NCBI GenBank assembly: GCA_002337145.1
Contig: DDFK01000001.1
Location: 1,576,733 to 1,640,732 of the forward strand
Source of the DNA: Chitinophagaceae bacterium UBA1930
GTDB taxonomy: Bacteria; Bacteroidota; Bacteroidia; Chitinophagales; Chitinophagaceae
Reading direction: 5' to 3'
Length of the DNA: 64,000 nt
Numbering within the stretch: position 1 is the first letter of the stretch; the number at the start of each line of letters is the position of its first letter. Both the position numbers and the translations under genes were made by a program. The notes below the pieces were generated by a model. That model did no database searches. It was not told the origin of the DNA and saw only the letters and a list, made by a program, of their open reading frames with translations. Shown piece after piece: positions 8,698 to 18,384 of the stretch.

Positions 8698-9726
8698 TCA
8701 GTAGAATTTCTTCTTTAACAACATACTTGCTCTTACCAAGAGTATCAACACAGGAACTTCCACAAGTGGGCCGATTACGCCCACAAATGCCTGCGGTGAA
8801 TGAATACCAAAAACGGCTATGGCTACGGCTATTGCCAATTCAAAGTTGTTTCCTGTAGCTGTAAATGCAATTGATGCGTTTTTGTCATAAGGAATATTTA
8901 AAGATTTACCAATAAAGAAGCTCACGAAAAACATCAGCACAAAATAGATGATTAAGGGTATTGCTATTTTTACTACGTCCATTGGCAACTCTACTATTTT
9001 ATCACCTTTCAGACTGAACATTAGTACGATGGTAAATAGTAAAGCATACAATGTAATGGGCGATATTTTGGAAGCAAATACTCTATTGTACCATTCTATA
9101 CCTTTTGATTTTACCAGTATGTAACGGCTTATAAATCCCGCTAAGAATGGAATACCCAAATATATTAATACGCTTTCTGTTACATCTTGAATGGATACGC
9201 TTACATTGAAATTCGCTAAGCCTAATTTGTTGGGTAATATGTTGATGAACAACCAAACTAAGAAACTGTAACTTATTATCTGAAAGATGCTGTTTAACGC
9301 TACCAGCAATGCCGTATATTCCCTGTTGGCTTTTGCTAAATCACTCCAAACAATTACCATTGCGATACATCTTGCCAAACCTATCAGTATTAAGCCTGTC
9401 ATATAATCGGGTTCATTCCGTAAAAACAAAACGGCTAATCCGAACATCAGCACAGTACCAATAACCCAATTGAGCAATAAGGATAAGCCGATTACTTTTT
9501 TATCCTTTAATGCTTTCGGTAGTAATGTATAATCCACTTTTGCCAACGGAGGGTACATCATCAGTATTAAACCTATTGCTAAAGGAATGTTTGTAGTGCC
9601 TACGGCTAAAGCGTTTGTAACTTTTGAAATACCTGGAAAGAAATGCCCTAATCCTACACCTGCCACCATTGCAAGAAATATCCATAAGGTAAGGTAACGG
9701 TCAAGAAATTTTAATTTTGGCTGCAT
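8698..9726 (-). CDS. acr3: ACR3 family arsenite efflux permease
   Basis: 342-residue polytopic inner-membrane protein with about ten hydrophobic helices. The motif GLILIGLARCIAMVIVWSDL, with the conserved Cys in the fourth helix, and the segment IAFTATGNNFELAIAVAIA are diagnostic of ACR3 arsenite exporters. It is the distal gene of the arsenic operon and starts three bases after the ArsC-like gene ends. The protein exports As(III), driven by the proton gradient in characterised members. It is convergent with the ORF6N gene; a short CCCTT/AAGGG hairpin lies between them at 8675-8692. Confidence 0.93.
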   Translation of the reverse strand: MQPKLKFLDRYLTLWIFLAMVAGVGLGHFFPGISKVTNALAVGTTNIPLAIGLILMMYPPLAKVDYTLLPKALKDKKVIGLSLLLNWVIGTVLMFGLAVLFLRNEPDYMTGLILIGLARCIAMVIVWSDLAKANREYTALLVALNSIFQIISYSFLVWLFINILPNKLGLANFNVSVSIQDVTESVLIYLGIPFLAGFISRYILVKSKGIEWYNRVFASKISPITLYALLFTIVLMFSLKGDKIVELPMDVVKIAIPLIIYFVLMFFVSFFIGKSLNIPYDKNASIAFTATGNNFELAIAVAIAVFGIHSPQAFVGVIGPLVEVPVLILLVRASMLLKKKFY

Positions 9727-9729
9727 TGG

Positions 9730-10344
9730 TTATCGGCTGATTTTTGAAAATATATAAAACATTTCGGTTGCAATCTGCAAACTTCTTTCGGCATATACCT
9801 TTGATTGCTCCGGTGTATTGTCTGAAATTTTAGGGTCTTCAAATGTGATGGGTATTCTTTTTTCTGCCCCAGCTATAAAAGGGCAACCGCCATCTGCCTG
9901 CGAACAGGTCATGATAGCTGCAAACGCTGATACAGGGTTAAAAAGGTTATCATATTTTTTTGAAAAGCCAATTACGGGCAAAGCATTGGCACTGTACTTT
10001 ATTGCATATACCGGATTATTGCTATCTGCAATTTTGAAAATAGAGAAGCCCTGATTTGTCAAGGTTTCTGCTACTTTCGGAAACAATGCTGTTTCTTCCG
10101 TACCGCCCGAATAACAATATACATTTGGAATGCTAAAGTGTGCTGCCGCTACCTGCGCCCAAACTTGTGATAGATGGCTTCTGCGTGAATTATGGGTGCA
10201 AATGAAATTTAGGTTTACATTTTCCCCGTTAATTACTTTTTGCTGTACAAAATCTATCAGCGGTTGTAACGTAGCTTTACGTTCTTCGTCAATTTTTTGA
10301 TTAGCAACAATATTGTTTATCGTTTCTATTAAATCCTTATACAT
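9730..10344 (-). CDS. arsC: Arsenate reductase-like low-MW tyrosine phosphatase
   Basis: 204 residues. The P-loop NLNFICTHNSRRSHLSQ (about 42-58) is the CX5R phosphatase signature used by thioredoxin-coupled arsenate reductases for As(V) reduction, with His in place of the more common Gly/Gln. NSRRSHLSQVWAQ is the form seen in the long Bacteroidota version, sometimes named only protein-tyrosine-phosphatase. It sits between acr3 and the DUF6428 gene in a compact ars operon, which supports arsenate reduction giving As(III) for Acr3. Confidence 0.85.
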   Translation of the reverse strand: MYKDLIETINNIVANQKIDEERKATLQPLIDFVQQKVINGENVNLNFICTHNSRRSHLSQVWAQVAAAHFSIPNVYCYSGGTEETALFPKVAETLTNQGFSIFKIADSNNPVYAIKYSANALPVIGFSKKYDNLFNPVSAFAAIMTCSQADGGCPFIAGAEKRIPITFEDPKISDNTPEQSKVYAERSLQIATEMFYIFSKISR

Positions 10345-10362
10345 TTTAATTGGTTTTAGTAT

Positions 10363-10836
10363 TTAGCAACAACCGGAATTTGGCGTGCAACAAGATGTTT
10401 GATTTACTGGCAACTCGGATAAATTCTTCTTTTGTTTTTCAGACGGAATACCGCACGCATCCTGTGCCAAGCAAGCTGTTGTTTTGCTTTTCAGTACAAA
10501 AGTTTCTCCATTAAAATCCAAGTCATATTTTCCGATAGTGTCCGATTGATATTCTACCTCAATTTCAAAATCCTCGATACCTAATTTTTCCTCCGAAAGT
10601 TTAATAATGTTCAGAAGTTTGGCGGGCTTTAATCGGTGTTCATAGTCGTTAGCGTTCCATAGCTGAAAATTGACAATCTTTTCATTTCTGATGGTTCCGC
10701 CACAGTCAATAAAGTGTTTGGTAATAACACCTACCTCCGTAACGTGAAAGTGTTCCGGTACAAATGTGCCGTTTTCCAAATGAAATTCGACATTGTCCAA
10801 CGTTGGCAAGATTTCTTTGATTTCTGATAGTTTCAT
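10363..10836 (-). CDS. DUF6428 family protein of ars operon
   Basis: 157 residues, soluble, no signal peptide. It has SEIKEILPTLDNVEFHLENG at the N terminus and a Cys-rich tail ending CCTPNSGCC. The family has no established activity; it is regularly found between arsR and arsC-like genes in Bacteroidota. The terminal Cys pairs could bind As(III) or donate it to the pump, which is inference. A half-copy of the ArsR operator (ATCGCAATA) lies just upstream at about 10869-10877, so it may have its own As-responsive promoter. Confidence 0.75.
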   Translation of the reverse strand: MKLSEIKEILPTLDNVEFHLENGTFVPEHFHVTEVGVITKHFIDCGGTIRNEKIVNFQLWNANDYEHRLKPAKLLNIIKLSEEKLGIEDFEIEVEYQSDTIGKYDLDFNGETFVLKSKTTACLAQDACGIPSEKQKKNLSELPVNQTSCCTPNSGCC

Positions 10837-10894
10837 TGTCTTTTATTTAATTGTTATATTGCTTTATTGCGATTAATATGTTCAAAAAAAATGC

Positions 10895-11224
10895 TTAACA
10901 GCATTTATCAACCCCTACATTATCCACAAAGAAAGTATTGAGTTCCTTTTTAACCTGCTGCCAAACATTTTCATCAATACAGTAGCATACACTCGTACCC
11001 TCTATATTTCCCTTAATGATGCCAATGTTCTTTAATTCTTTTAAGTGTTGCGAAATTGTAGCCTGAGCCAATCCTAATTCCTCTACCAAGTCGTTACAAA
11101 TACACGCATTCTGCTTGATGATGTGTTGCAGGATAGCAATACGGGCAGGATGTGCCAATGCCTTTAAAGTAATGGCTAAACTGTTTTGTTGCTCTGTAAA
11201 TATTTCCGTTTTTGTTACGCCCAT
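10895..11224 (-). CDS. arsR: ArsR family arsenic-responsive repressor
   Basis: 109 residues; winged-helix repressor of the ars operon. LKALAHPARIAILQHI and the recognition helix region LVEELGLAQATISQHLKELK are clear. Cys residues lie in NACICNDL in the N-terminal half and in VCYC plus the terminal KCC pair, giving candidate As(III) ligands. First gene of a four-gene minus-strand operon ending with acr3. An imperfect 16-bp palindrome overlaps its promoter (11242-11257), so autoregulation is likely. Confidence 0.92.
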   Translation of the reverse strand: MGVTKTEIFTEQQNSLAITLKALAHPARIAILQHIIKQNACICNDLVEELGLAQATISQHLKELKNIGIIKGNIEGTSVCYCIDENVWQQVKKELNTFFVDNVGVDKCC

Positions 11225-11241
11225 TTGACAAAATTAAATAC

Positions 11242-11257
11242 ATCGCAATATTACGAT
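11242..11257 (-). promoter_or_regulatory. ArsR operator overlapping the arsR promoter
   Basis: On the plus strand ATCGCAATATTACGAT, a palindrome with one mismatched pair. Read on the minus strand it covers TAATATTG, a near match to the -7 box, 18 bases after a TTG. A second box-like TAATTTTG lies at 11229-11236. Bound repressor would block polymerase. The half-site ATCGCAATA recurs upstream of the DUF6428 gene. Confidence 0.6.
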
Positions 11258-11333
11258 AATTATTTTAAACCCAAAAATAGTTACGAAAATTAATATCCGT
11301 TTCTACTTCTATATTCAATTGTCATCCGGTCAA

Positions 11334-11380
11334 AAACTGCCACCCAAAGCCAACTACTACCGCTTTAGGTGTGGCGGTTT
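11334..11380. promoter_or_regulatory. Long hairpin upstream of the DUF1896 gene
   Basis: AAACTGCCAC at 11334-11343 pairs with GTGGCGGTTT at 11371-11380 (one G-T pair), with a second inner CAAAG/CTTT pairing. There is no T-run, so it is probably a structured leader of the DUF1896-methylase operon rather than a terminator. Confidence 0.4.
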
Positions 11381-11429
11381 ATAGCCATAATACTTTAGCT
11401 ACTCATTGAAAATTTTAAACAAAATCAAT

Positions 11430-11864
11430 ATGAGTACACAGCAAAAAGACCTCTCTTATTTTACGTTAAGGTTACAAGAATTATTAAATATCAGCTTCCC
11501 CGAAAAAGCGGACGACCAAAAGTTTATCGAGCAACGCTCCAAGTGGGCGGCAAATGCTTACGAGGGCGCATTCCGTTCGGGCAACCCCATTGAGGAATGC
11601 GACCAAATCGCAGATAATATACTCTTTGAGGGGCTTTACTATTCCAAGTTCGACACCGTTTTTCAAGTGGTGTGCAGTGAGTTTAACAGCATCATGCTGG
11701 ATGAGGAACTGCGCCCGTTTGCTCTAAAGATGCTGCCTATCTGTGAACCCGTATTTGCCAAATATGTGCTGACGGATGACTTCGCCTATACCACCGACCA
11801 CGACCTGCTTTATACGGAAATCACGGGAACCATAGCAATTCATATCGAAGACTATGGCATTTAA
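11430..11864 (+). CDS. DUF1896 domain protein
   Basis: 144 residues from ATG 11430; an upstream in-frame TTG at 11406 is less likely because family similarity begins at STQQKDLSYFTLRLQELL. The body contains the family segments RSKWAANAYEGAFRSGNP and ADNILFEGLYYSKFDT. DUF1896 proteins are carried by Bacteroidota conjugative elements and have no assigned activity. It overlaps the start of the giant methylase-helicase gene by 11 bases, so the two are translationally coupled and probably act together. Confidence 0.85.
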   Translation: MSTQQKDLSYFTLRLQELLNISFPEKADDQKFIEQRSKWAANAYEGAFRSGNPIEECDQIADNILFEGLYYSKFDTVFQVVCSEFNSIMLDEELRPFALKMLPICEPVFAKYVLTDDFAYTTDHDLLYTEITGTIAIHIEDYGI

Positions 11865-14800
11865 TCAACGTGACCACCTGAAGCAGAATATCGAGGCGTT
11901 ACGGGTCATGTTCAGGTTGGAAAAGGAAAAACGCCAAGCTACCGAAGCCGAACGGCAGCAGCTTTTACAGTACAGTGGTTTCGGGGGACTAAAATTCATT
12001 TTAAATCCCGCAGAGCATCCGACAGATATAAAGCAGTGGAAAGATTATGAGCGGAGGTATTTTGAGGAAACGCAGGAACTACACAGGGTACTGAAAGAAA
12101 ATGCCGCAGACGAAAGGCAGTATAAACACTTTGTGGACAGTATGCGCAGTTCGGTACTTACAGCGTTTTATACTCCGCCCGAAATCATCAATACATTATC
12201 CGATGTATTCAAAGAAAATGGTATAGCCATTCAAAAATTTTTAGAGCCATCGGCAGGGATTGGCGGCTTTATCCAGTCTTTTACAGATAAAAACGTATCA
12301 CAGATTACCGCTTATGAAAAAGACCTGCTAACGGGTAAAATCCTCAAACAGATTTACCCTGACAGAAATATTCGTATAAGCGGTTTTGAAGAAATACCCG
12401 AAAGGGAGCTGAACAGCTACGATGTAGTTGCCAGCAATATTCCATTTGGTACAAGTGCGGTCTTTGACCTTTCGTATTCACGGGGTAATGACCCTGCAAG
12501 GGCGCAGGCAGCAAGGGGCATCCACAATTACTTTTTCTTAAAGGGAACGGACACGCTACGGGATGGCGGTGTTCTCGCTTTCATCACCTCGCAGGGCGTT
12601 TTGGATAGCCCAAGCAATAAGCCCATACGTGAGGCATTGATGAAAGAGCATAACCTTGTTTCGGTGGTACGGCTACCGAACAATCTTTTCATGGATTATG
12701 CCGGAACGGAAGTCGGCAGCGACCTTATTGTGCTTCAAAAGAACACGGGCAAACAAGGTCTTTCCGAAAGGGAAAAAGACTTTTGCGATACGTTGCTAAC
12801 AAAACACAATGACCATGTAAACGCCTATATGCTTTACAATGGTACAGTTGTTTTCAATGAAATTATACAATCCACAGACCTGTACGGGAAACCCTATACT
12901 GTATATGTTCATAGTGGCGGTGTACAGGAAATTGCAAAGGAGGCAAAGAAAATACTGGATGGAGATTTTAAAGAGTATCTGAACATAAATCTTTACAAAG
13001 GGCTACCGTCCGATGAGCCTACGGTACAGCCGGATATTACCGTAACTCCTGACCCTACTCCCACGCAGCCGGCTACCGGCATCATAAGGTATGAAATAAC
13101 ACAACCCTCACTATTTACGACGCCTGCGGCGGCTCAACCTGCAATGAGCAAGGAACAGGACGGCATGACTGCGTTAGCAGATCTGCCGTCTCCACAGGAA
13201 GAAGTGCAGTTGAGTTTATTCGACCTTTTTGGAAGTGCGCCACAGACTGCCGTTATCGCCGCACCGAAAAAAAGGGTTAAGAGAAGAACGACCATTACCA
13301 AGAAAAAAGCGGGCAACCGTCCACATCAGCCGGGGCTTTTTGATTACATACCGCTACGCACTCCAAAAGAAGAAACACCAAAGCCACCAACCACGCCACG
13401 ACTAAACAGACAGGAAACCGTAATTGGCGATTTGTTTTCGTCCATCGGCATTAACAGCAAAGGCGAAATAGAAGAACGACCCAAAAACGAGCCTGCGGCT
13501 GCTCCGGCAAATGATAATGTAATTCCCGAACCTGCCCCATACTCCGGCGAACTGCAATCATTCCACAGGGATGATTGCCTTGTGGTGGATAGTGGTTATG
13601 TGGGGCATTTGCAGGATGTGGATTTATCCAATGGTACGGCGGTGTTTCATCCGCTATCCCTGCCAGCCAATCAGAAAGCAAGAGCCGAAGCCTATATAGG
13701 ATTGCGGGATGCCTATCAGCAGCTTTACAATCAGGAAGCGCAGCACCATACCGAATACAAACAAGAACGGGAAACGCTAAACCGCCTGTATGATGATTTT
13801 CTAAAGAAATACGGCAACCTAAACAGTGCCGACAATATCAAATTGATTAAGACGGACAGCGCAGGCAAGGAAGTATCCTATTTGGAGCGTGTTGTGGGCG
13901 GCGTGGTGCATAAGGCAGATATATTCCACAAGCCTGTAAGTTTTTCAACCGCAACCCTCGCAACAGATAACCCGGACGAAGCGTTGGCGGCATCGCTCAA
14001 TAAGTACGGCACGGTGGATTTGGGCTATATGTCGGAAATAAGCGGGATGTCTGCCGAAGATTTAAAAGATGCGCTGCATGGCCGTATCTTTTACAATCCT
14101 GTACAAAAGGAATATGAGATAGCCGAAAAATGGGTTTCGGGCAATGTAATTGAAAAAGCGGAAGATGTGCAGGCATACCTTGCCGGGCAACCGGAAGACA
14201 AGGAAGCTGCCGCAAGCCTCAAAGCACTCGAAGAAGCTAAGCCCCGCAGGATAGAGTTTGAAGAACTCGATTTTAACCTCGGCGAACGCTGGATACCTAC
14301 GGGCATCTATAATCGTTTCGCCTCGCATCTATTCGATACGGATATACGCATCCATTATTCTGAAAGTTCCGATGACTTTTCCATCCATTGCGACCGCAAG
14401 AATATCCATATCACTGAAAAGTACGCTATCAAGTCGGAAAGCCGGACGTTTGACGGCATTACCCTGCTGAAACACGCCCTTGTCAATACTACGCCTGACA
14501 TTACCAAAAAAGTAATCATAGATGACAAGGAAGTAAAGGTGCGGGATATGGAAGCCATACAAATGGCGAACACCAAAATTGATGAGATACGCAGAGAGTT
14601 TTCGGACTGGCTCTTTGCGCAGAACGATGAGTTTAAGCAACGCCCGACCGACAAATACAACGACACGTTTAACTGCTTTGTCCGTCCGCAGTATGACGGC
14701 AGCCATCAGGAATTTCCGGGACTTGACCGCAAGGCTTTAGGTATTGAAGACCTGTACCCAAGCCAAAAGGATGCCGTTTGGATGATAAAGATGAACGGCG

Positions 14801-17367
14801 GTGCTATCTGTGACCACGAAGTTGGCGCAGGTAAAACGCTCATCATGTGTACGGCGGCACAGGAAATGAAACGTTTGGGGCTGGCGCATAAGCCGATAAT
14901 TATCGGGCTTAAAGCCAATGTGCATGAGATAGCGGAAACCTACCGCAAAGCCTATCCACACGCCAAAATATTATATCCCAGCAAGGAAGATTTTACCCCG
15001 CAGAAACGCTTGCGCATTTTCGGGGATATAAAAAACAATGATTGGGATTGTATCATTCTAACCCACGACCAGTTTGGTGTGATACCGCAATCGCCCGAAA
15101 TGCAAAAGCAGATTTTGGAAGCGGAACTGGAAAGTGTGGAGGATAACCTTGCCGCTTTGGAAGCACAGGGCAAGGAAGTTTCAAGGGGAATGCTCAAAGG
15201 GGTTATTGTCCGTAAACAGAACTTGGAGGTTAAGTTGAAAACACTGGAGCATGACATCGAAAACCGTAAGGATGATGTTGTGGACTTTAAAATGATGGGC
15301 ATTGACCACATTTTAGTGGACGAAAGCCACCGTTTTAAAAATCTCATGTTCAATACAAGGCATGAGCGTGTAGCGGGATTGGGCAATATGGCGGGAAGCC
15401 AAAAAGCATTGAATTTACTGTTTGCTATCCGCACCATTCAGGAGCGCACAGGCAAAGACCTGGGCGCAACGTTTCTTTCGGGTACTACCATTAGCAACTC
15501 GCTCACAGAACTGTATCTGCTCTTTAAATACCCGCGCCCGCAAGCAATGGAAAAACAGGGCATCAACTGTTTTGATGCGTGGGCAGCCATATATGCACGC
15601 AAGACCACCGATTATGAATTTTCGGTAGCAAACAATATCGTATCAAAAGAGCGTTTCCGCTTCTTTATCAAAGTGCCGGAACTGGCACAGTTCTATTCGG
15701 AAATCACGGACTACCGTACCGCAAAGGACATTGGTATAGACCGCCCCGAAAAGAACGAAATATTATACCATATCCCGCCCACGCCGGAGCAAGAGGTTTT
15801 TATTCAGAAGTTGATGGAGTTTGCCAAGACGGGTAATGCCGAATTGTTGGGCAGACCTCCGTTAAGTGAAAGCGAAGAAAAAGCAAAGATGCTGATTGCG
15901 ACAGATTACGCCCGTAAAATGTCGCTGGATATGCGGATGATTAGCCGGAAGTATGAAGACCACCCCGACAATAAAGCCTCGCACTGTGCGGCTAATATTG
16001 CCAAATACTACAACAAATACAGTGCGCAGAAAGGAACACAGTTCGTTTTCTCCGACCTCGGTACTTACAAACCCGGAGAATGGAATGTTTACTCGGAAAT
16101 AAAGCGCAAGCTGGTACAAGACCACGGCATCCCTGCGCATGAAATACGGTTTATTCAGGAGGCTAAAAATGAGAAGCAGCGCAAAGAACTTATCAGGGAT
16201 GTAAACGAGGGAAAAATACGGGTGTTGTTCGGTTCTACCGAAATGCTCGGCACGGGCGTAAATGCACAAAAACGGGCGGTTGCCGTTCACCATTTGGATA
16301 TACCGTGGCGACCAAGCGACCTTGCCCAACGGGACGGTAGGGCTATCCGCAAAGGCAATGAGATAGCAAAATTTTTTGCCGATAACAAAGTAGATATTTT
16401 CATCTACGCCGTAGAAAAATCGCTGGATAGCTACAAATTCAATACCCTGTACAACAAGCAGGTATTTATCGAACAATTAAAGAGCAACAGCCTCGGTAAA
16501 CGTACCATTGATGAGGGTGGCATGGACGAAAAAACGGGCATGAACTTCTCCGAATATGTGGCGATACTATCGGGTAATACAGACCTTTTGGAAAAAGCGA
16601 AACTGGAAAAACAGATTGCCGGGCTGGAAAGCGAACGGCAGGCGAACAACCGTTCCAAATCAACTTCCAAATATAGGCTGGAAGATACCATTGCTACGCT
16701 GGAAAGTACGCAGGCACGGTTTGACCGTATGAGCCTCGATTGGGCAAACCTGCAACAGCGCATACAGAAAAACAAAGATGGGGAAATACTTAACCCGGTG
16801 CAGCTTATCGGGTTGCCGCCCAATGCCGATGTAAAACAGATTGGGGCGAAACTCAACCAGCTTTCCGAAAAAGCCCGTACCGCAGGGCAGTATGAGGAAA
16901 TCGGTACGCTGTACGGTTTTACGCTATTGGTCAAAACCGAACTTTCGGAAAAGGACAGCACTACGCTCGAAAGGGATAACCGTTTCTTTGTTCAGGGTGA
17001 GGGCAATATCAAGTACACGTTCAACAACGGTAAGATGGCGGGCGAAGCAAAAACGGCATCGCTTAATTTTCTGAATGCGCTCCAAAAGATACCGGGTATC
17101 TTAGAGCAGGAACAAAAGAAAATTGACGGGCTGCAAAAAGACCTCCCCATTCTTCAGGAAGTGGTAAAGGGTACATGGAAGAAAGAGCAGGCTTTGAGCG
17201 ACCTTAAAACAGAATTGGCGGCGGTTGAAAGAAAAATACAATTATCCATAAAACCGGAAACTGATACAGAAGCGGTACAGCCTGAAAAAGCCGAAAAACA
17301 AAGTCAGCATAATTCTGAAACGATTGTACGGGTTAAAGGTATTCATCTGCCAAGAGGGTTTTTATAA
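11854..17367 (+). CDS. Giant N6-adenine methylase / SF2 helicase protein
   Basis: 1837 residues. The N-terminal third holds a methyltransferase fold: SAM-binding FLEPSAGIGGF (about 129-139) and the catalytic-type motif SNIPF at 194-198. A Pro-rich, likely disordered linker spans about 380-560. The second half is a SNF2-like helicase: Walker A-like HEVGAGKT at 988-995, DESH at 1156-1159, and the motif VI region RPSDLAQRDGRAIRKG near 1490. A coiled-coil tail follows. Such fusions are core genes of Bacteroidota ICEs and may protect incoming DNA from host restriction, but the specificity is unknown. No restriction endonuclease lies nearby. Confidence 0.88.
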   Translation: MAFNQRDHLKQNIEALRVMFRLEKEKRQATEAERQQLLQYSGFGGLKFILNPAEHPTDIKQWKDYERRYFEETQELHRVLKENAADERQYKHFVDSMRSSVLTAFYTPPEIINTLSDVFKENGIAIQKFLEPSAGIGGFIQSFTDKNVSQITAYEKDLLTGKILKQIYPDRNIRISGFEEIPERELNSYDVVASNIPFGTSAVFDLSYSRGNDPARAQAARGIHNYFFLKGTDTLRDGGVLAFITSQGVLDSPSNKPIREALMKEHNLVSVVRLPNNLFMDYAGTEVGSDLIVLQKNTGKQGLSEREKDFCDTLLTKHNDHVNAYMLYNGTVVFNEIIQSTDLYGKPYTVYVHSGGVQEIAKEAKKILDGDFKEYLNINLYKGLPSDEPTVQPDITVTPDPTPTQPATGIIRYEITQPSLFTTPAAAQPAMSKEQDGMTALADLPSPQEEVQLSLFDLFGSAPQTAVIAAPKKRVKRRTTITKKKAGNRPHQPGLFDYIPLRTPKEETPKPPTTPRLNRQETVIGDLFSSIGINSKGEIEERPKNEPAAAPANDNVIPEPAPYSGELQSFHRDDCLVVDSGYVGHLQDVDLSNGTAVFHPLSLPANQKARAEAYIGLRDAYQQLYNQEAQHHTEYKQERETLNRLYDDFLKKYGNLNSADNIKLIKTDSAGKEVSYLERVVGGVVHKADIFHKPVSFSTATLATDNPDEALAASLNKYGTVDLGYMSEISGMSAEDLKDALHGRIFYNPVQKEYEIAEKWVSGNVIEKAEDVQAYLAGQPEDKEAAASLKALEEAKPRRIEFEELDFNLGERWIPTGIYNRFASHLFDTDIRIHYSESSDDFSIHCDRKNIHITEKYAIKSESRTFDGITLLKHALVNTTPDITKKVIIDDKEVKVRDMEAIQMANTKIDEIRREFSDWLFAQNDEFKQRPTDKYNDTFNCFVRPQYDGSHQEFPGLDRKALGIEDLYPSQKDAVWMIKMNGGAICDHEVGAGKTLIMCTAAQEMKRLGLAHKPIIIGLKANVHEIAETYRKAYPHAKILYPSKEDFTPQKRLRIFGDIKNNDWDCIILTHDQFGVIPQSPEMQKQILEAELESVEDNLAALEAQGKEVSRGMLKGVIVRKQNLEVKLKTLEHDIENRKDDVVDFKMMGIDHILVDESHRFKNLMFNTRHERVAGLGNMAGSQKALNLLFAIRTIQERTGKDLGATFLSGTTISNSLTELYLLFKYPRPQAMEKQGINCFDAWAAIYARKTTDYEFSVANNIVSKERFRFFIKVPELAQFYSEITDYRTAKDIGIDRPEKNEILYHIPPTPEQEVFIQKLMEFAKTGNAELLGRPPLSESEEKAKMLIATDYARKMSLDMRMISRKYEDHPDNKASHCAANIAKYYNKYSAQKGTQFVFSDLGTYKPGEWNVYSEIKRKLVQDHGIPAHEIRFIQEAKNEKQRKELIRDVNEGKIRVLFGSTEMLGTGVNAQKRAVAVHHLDIPWRPSDLAQRDGRAIRKGNEIAKFFADNKVDIFIYAVEKSLDSYKFNTLYNKQVFIEQLKSNSLGKRTIDEGGMDEKTGMNFSEYVAILSGNTDLLEKAKLEKQIAGLESERQANNRSKSTSKYRLEDTIATLESTQARFDRMSLDWANLQQRIQKNKDGEILNPVQLIGLPPNADVKQIGAKLNQLSEKARTAGQYEEIGTLYGFTLLVKTELSEKDSTTLERDNRFFVQGEGNIKYTFNNGKMAGEAKTASLNFLNALQKIPGILEQEQKKIDGLQKDLPILQEVVKGTWKKEQALSDLKTELAAVERKIQLSIKPETDTEAVQPEKAEKQSQHNSETIVRVKGIHLPRGFL

Positions 17368-17389
17368 TACGGATAAGGCTGAAAAAAGC

Positions 17390-17424
17390 AAACGGGGATC
17401 TGCAAGTCCCCGTTTACTTTTTTA
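17390..17424. terminator. Bidirectional terminator
   Basis: AAACGGGGA (17390-17398) pairs perfectly with TCCCCGTTT (17407-17415), with A-run before and T-rich sequence after. It lies between two convergent genes, the methylase-helicase and the second rteC. Confidence 0.85.
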
Positions 17425-17440
17425 TCTCTATTGGGTAATA

Positions 17441-18268
17441 TTATTTCTCATCCTGCTCGTCCATCTTTTTTAAAAGCCCGTCCCGGAGTTCGTCAAGGAA
17501 TTTGGTGCGATTTATTTTTCGGGTTCTCAATTCTAAATAGGTTTGATAGAAATTGCCTAAATCAACATTGAACGCACTTTCAAAATATTGGGCTATCAAC
17601 CGTATATCACTGTTTCCATTGTCAAAAACACCCTGATACTGCAAGGCATAAATCAATTCTATCAGGGCGGTTTTACTTCCCGTCCAATTCAATTTTTCTG
17701 TGGATGCTGATTTGTCGTTTTGGGTTTTGCTATATAGCTGGTCTTCGATATAAACCTGTATTAAGTCGTTAGCAATTATTTTAGCAACCTTGTAATCATG
17801 TGAGGTGGAAAAGGTCTGGTCTGACTGAAAGTAATAAGTATCTAACCATAGCTTTATATCGTGCCTGCCTCTCACAAAAAAGTTTTCATCAAGAAAAGAA
17901 TTGTTGCTACGGTAATACTTATAGAAATCGAGATTATTATCGAAGAACCTCTTTAGTTTTTTCAATTCTTTGTTGAGGTATTTCCTGATAGGCTTTGCTC
18001 CGTAAGGTTTCCGTGCCTCAATTTTGTAGATAGCATTGTAGTAAATCAGCTTTGCTATAATGGCAGGTTTCTGATATTTGAAAAAGTGTATTTCTTCCTG
18101 CACATTTTTAAACCCCGTCTTCAATACATATTCTTTCAATTCAGCGGTCTTGTGTAAAATAAGTTCAACTGCTTTTTCAGAGGAAGTTAAAACATTGCCT
18201 TGCTCGTATGTCAATTCTTTTATTTCTTCTTCTAACTCCTCCATGATTTTTGTATAAAATCCCGTCAT
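17441..18268 (-). CDS. rteC: RteC family protein (second copy)
   Basis: 275 residues, paralogous to the RteC at 2316: IHFFKYQKPAIIAKLIYYN again begins at residue 60, and SKTALIELIYALQYQG matches the C-terminal helix. Sequence divergence between the copies is high, so this is not a recent duplication. It stands alone between the methylase-helicase and the metal cluster, with no xis-type genes downstream. It may control cargo expression, or answer a different signal than the left copy. Promoter not recognised in the 116 bp upstream. Confidence 0.85.
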   Translation of the reverse strand: MTGFYTKIMEELEEEIKELTYEQGNVLTSSEKAVELILHKTAELKEYVLKTGFKNVQEEIHFFKYQKPAIIAKLIYYNAIYKIEARKPYGAKPIRKYLNKELKKLKRFFDNNLDFYKYYRSNNSFLDENFFVRGRHDIKLWLDTYYFQSDQTFSTSHDYKVAKIIANDLIQVYIEDQLYSKTQNDKSASTEKLNWTGSKTALIELIYALQYQGVFDNGNSDIRLIAQYFESAFNVDLGNFYQTYLELRTRKINRTKFLDELRDGLLKKMDEQDEK

Positions 18269-18384
18269 TGACTTTCACTTTAGATATTAAAGACTTAGTT
18301 ATTCTATATATGCGGTTCAAATTTTCAGTTATCCCATTGTACCTTCTTCACAGTTGTTAGCACTGGAAAGATTATTAGCTATCA

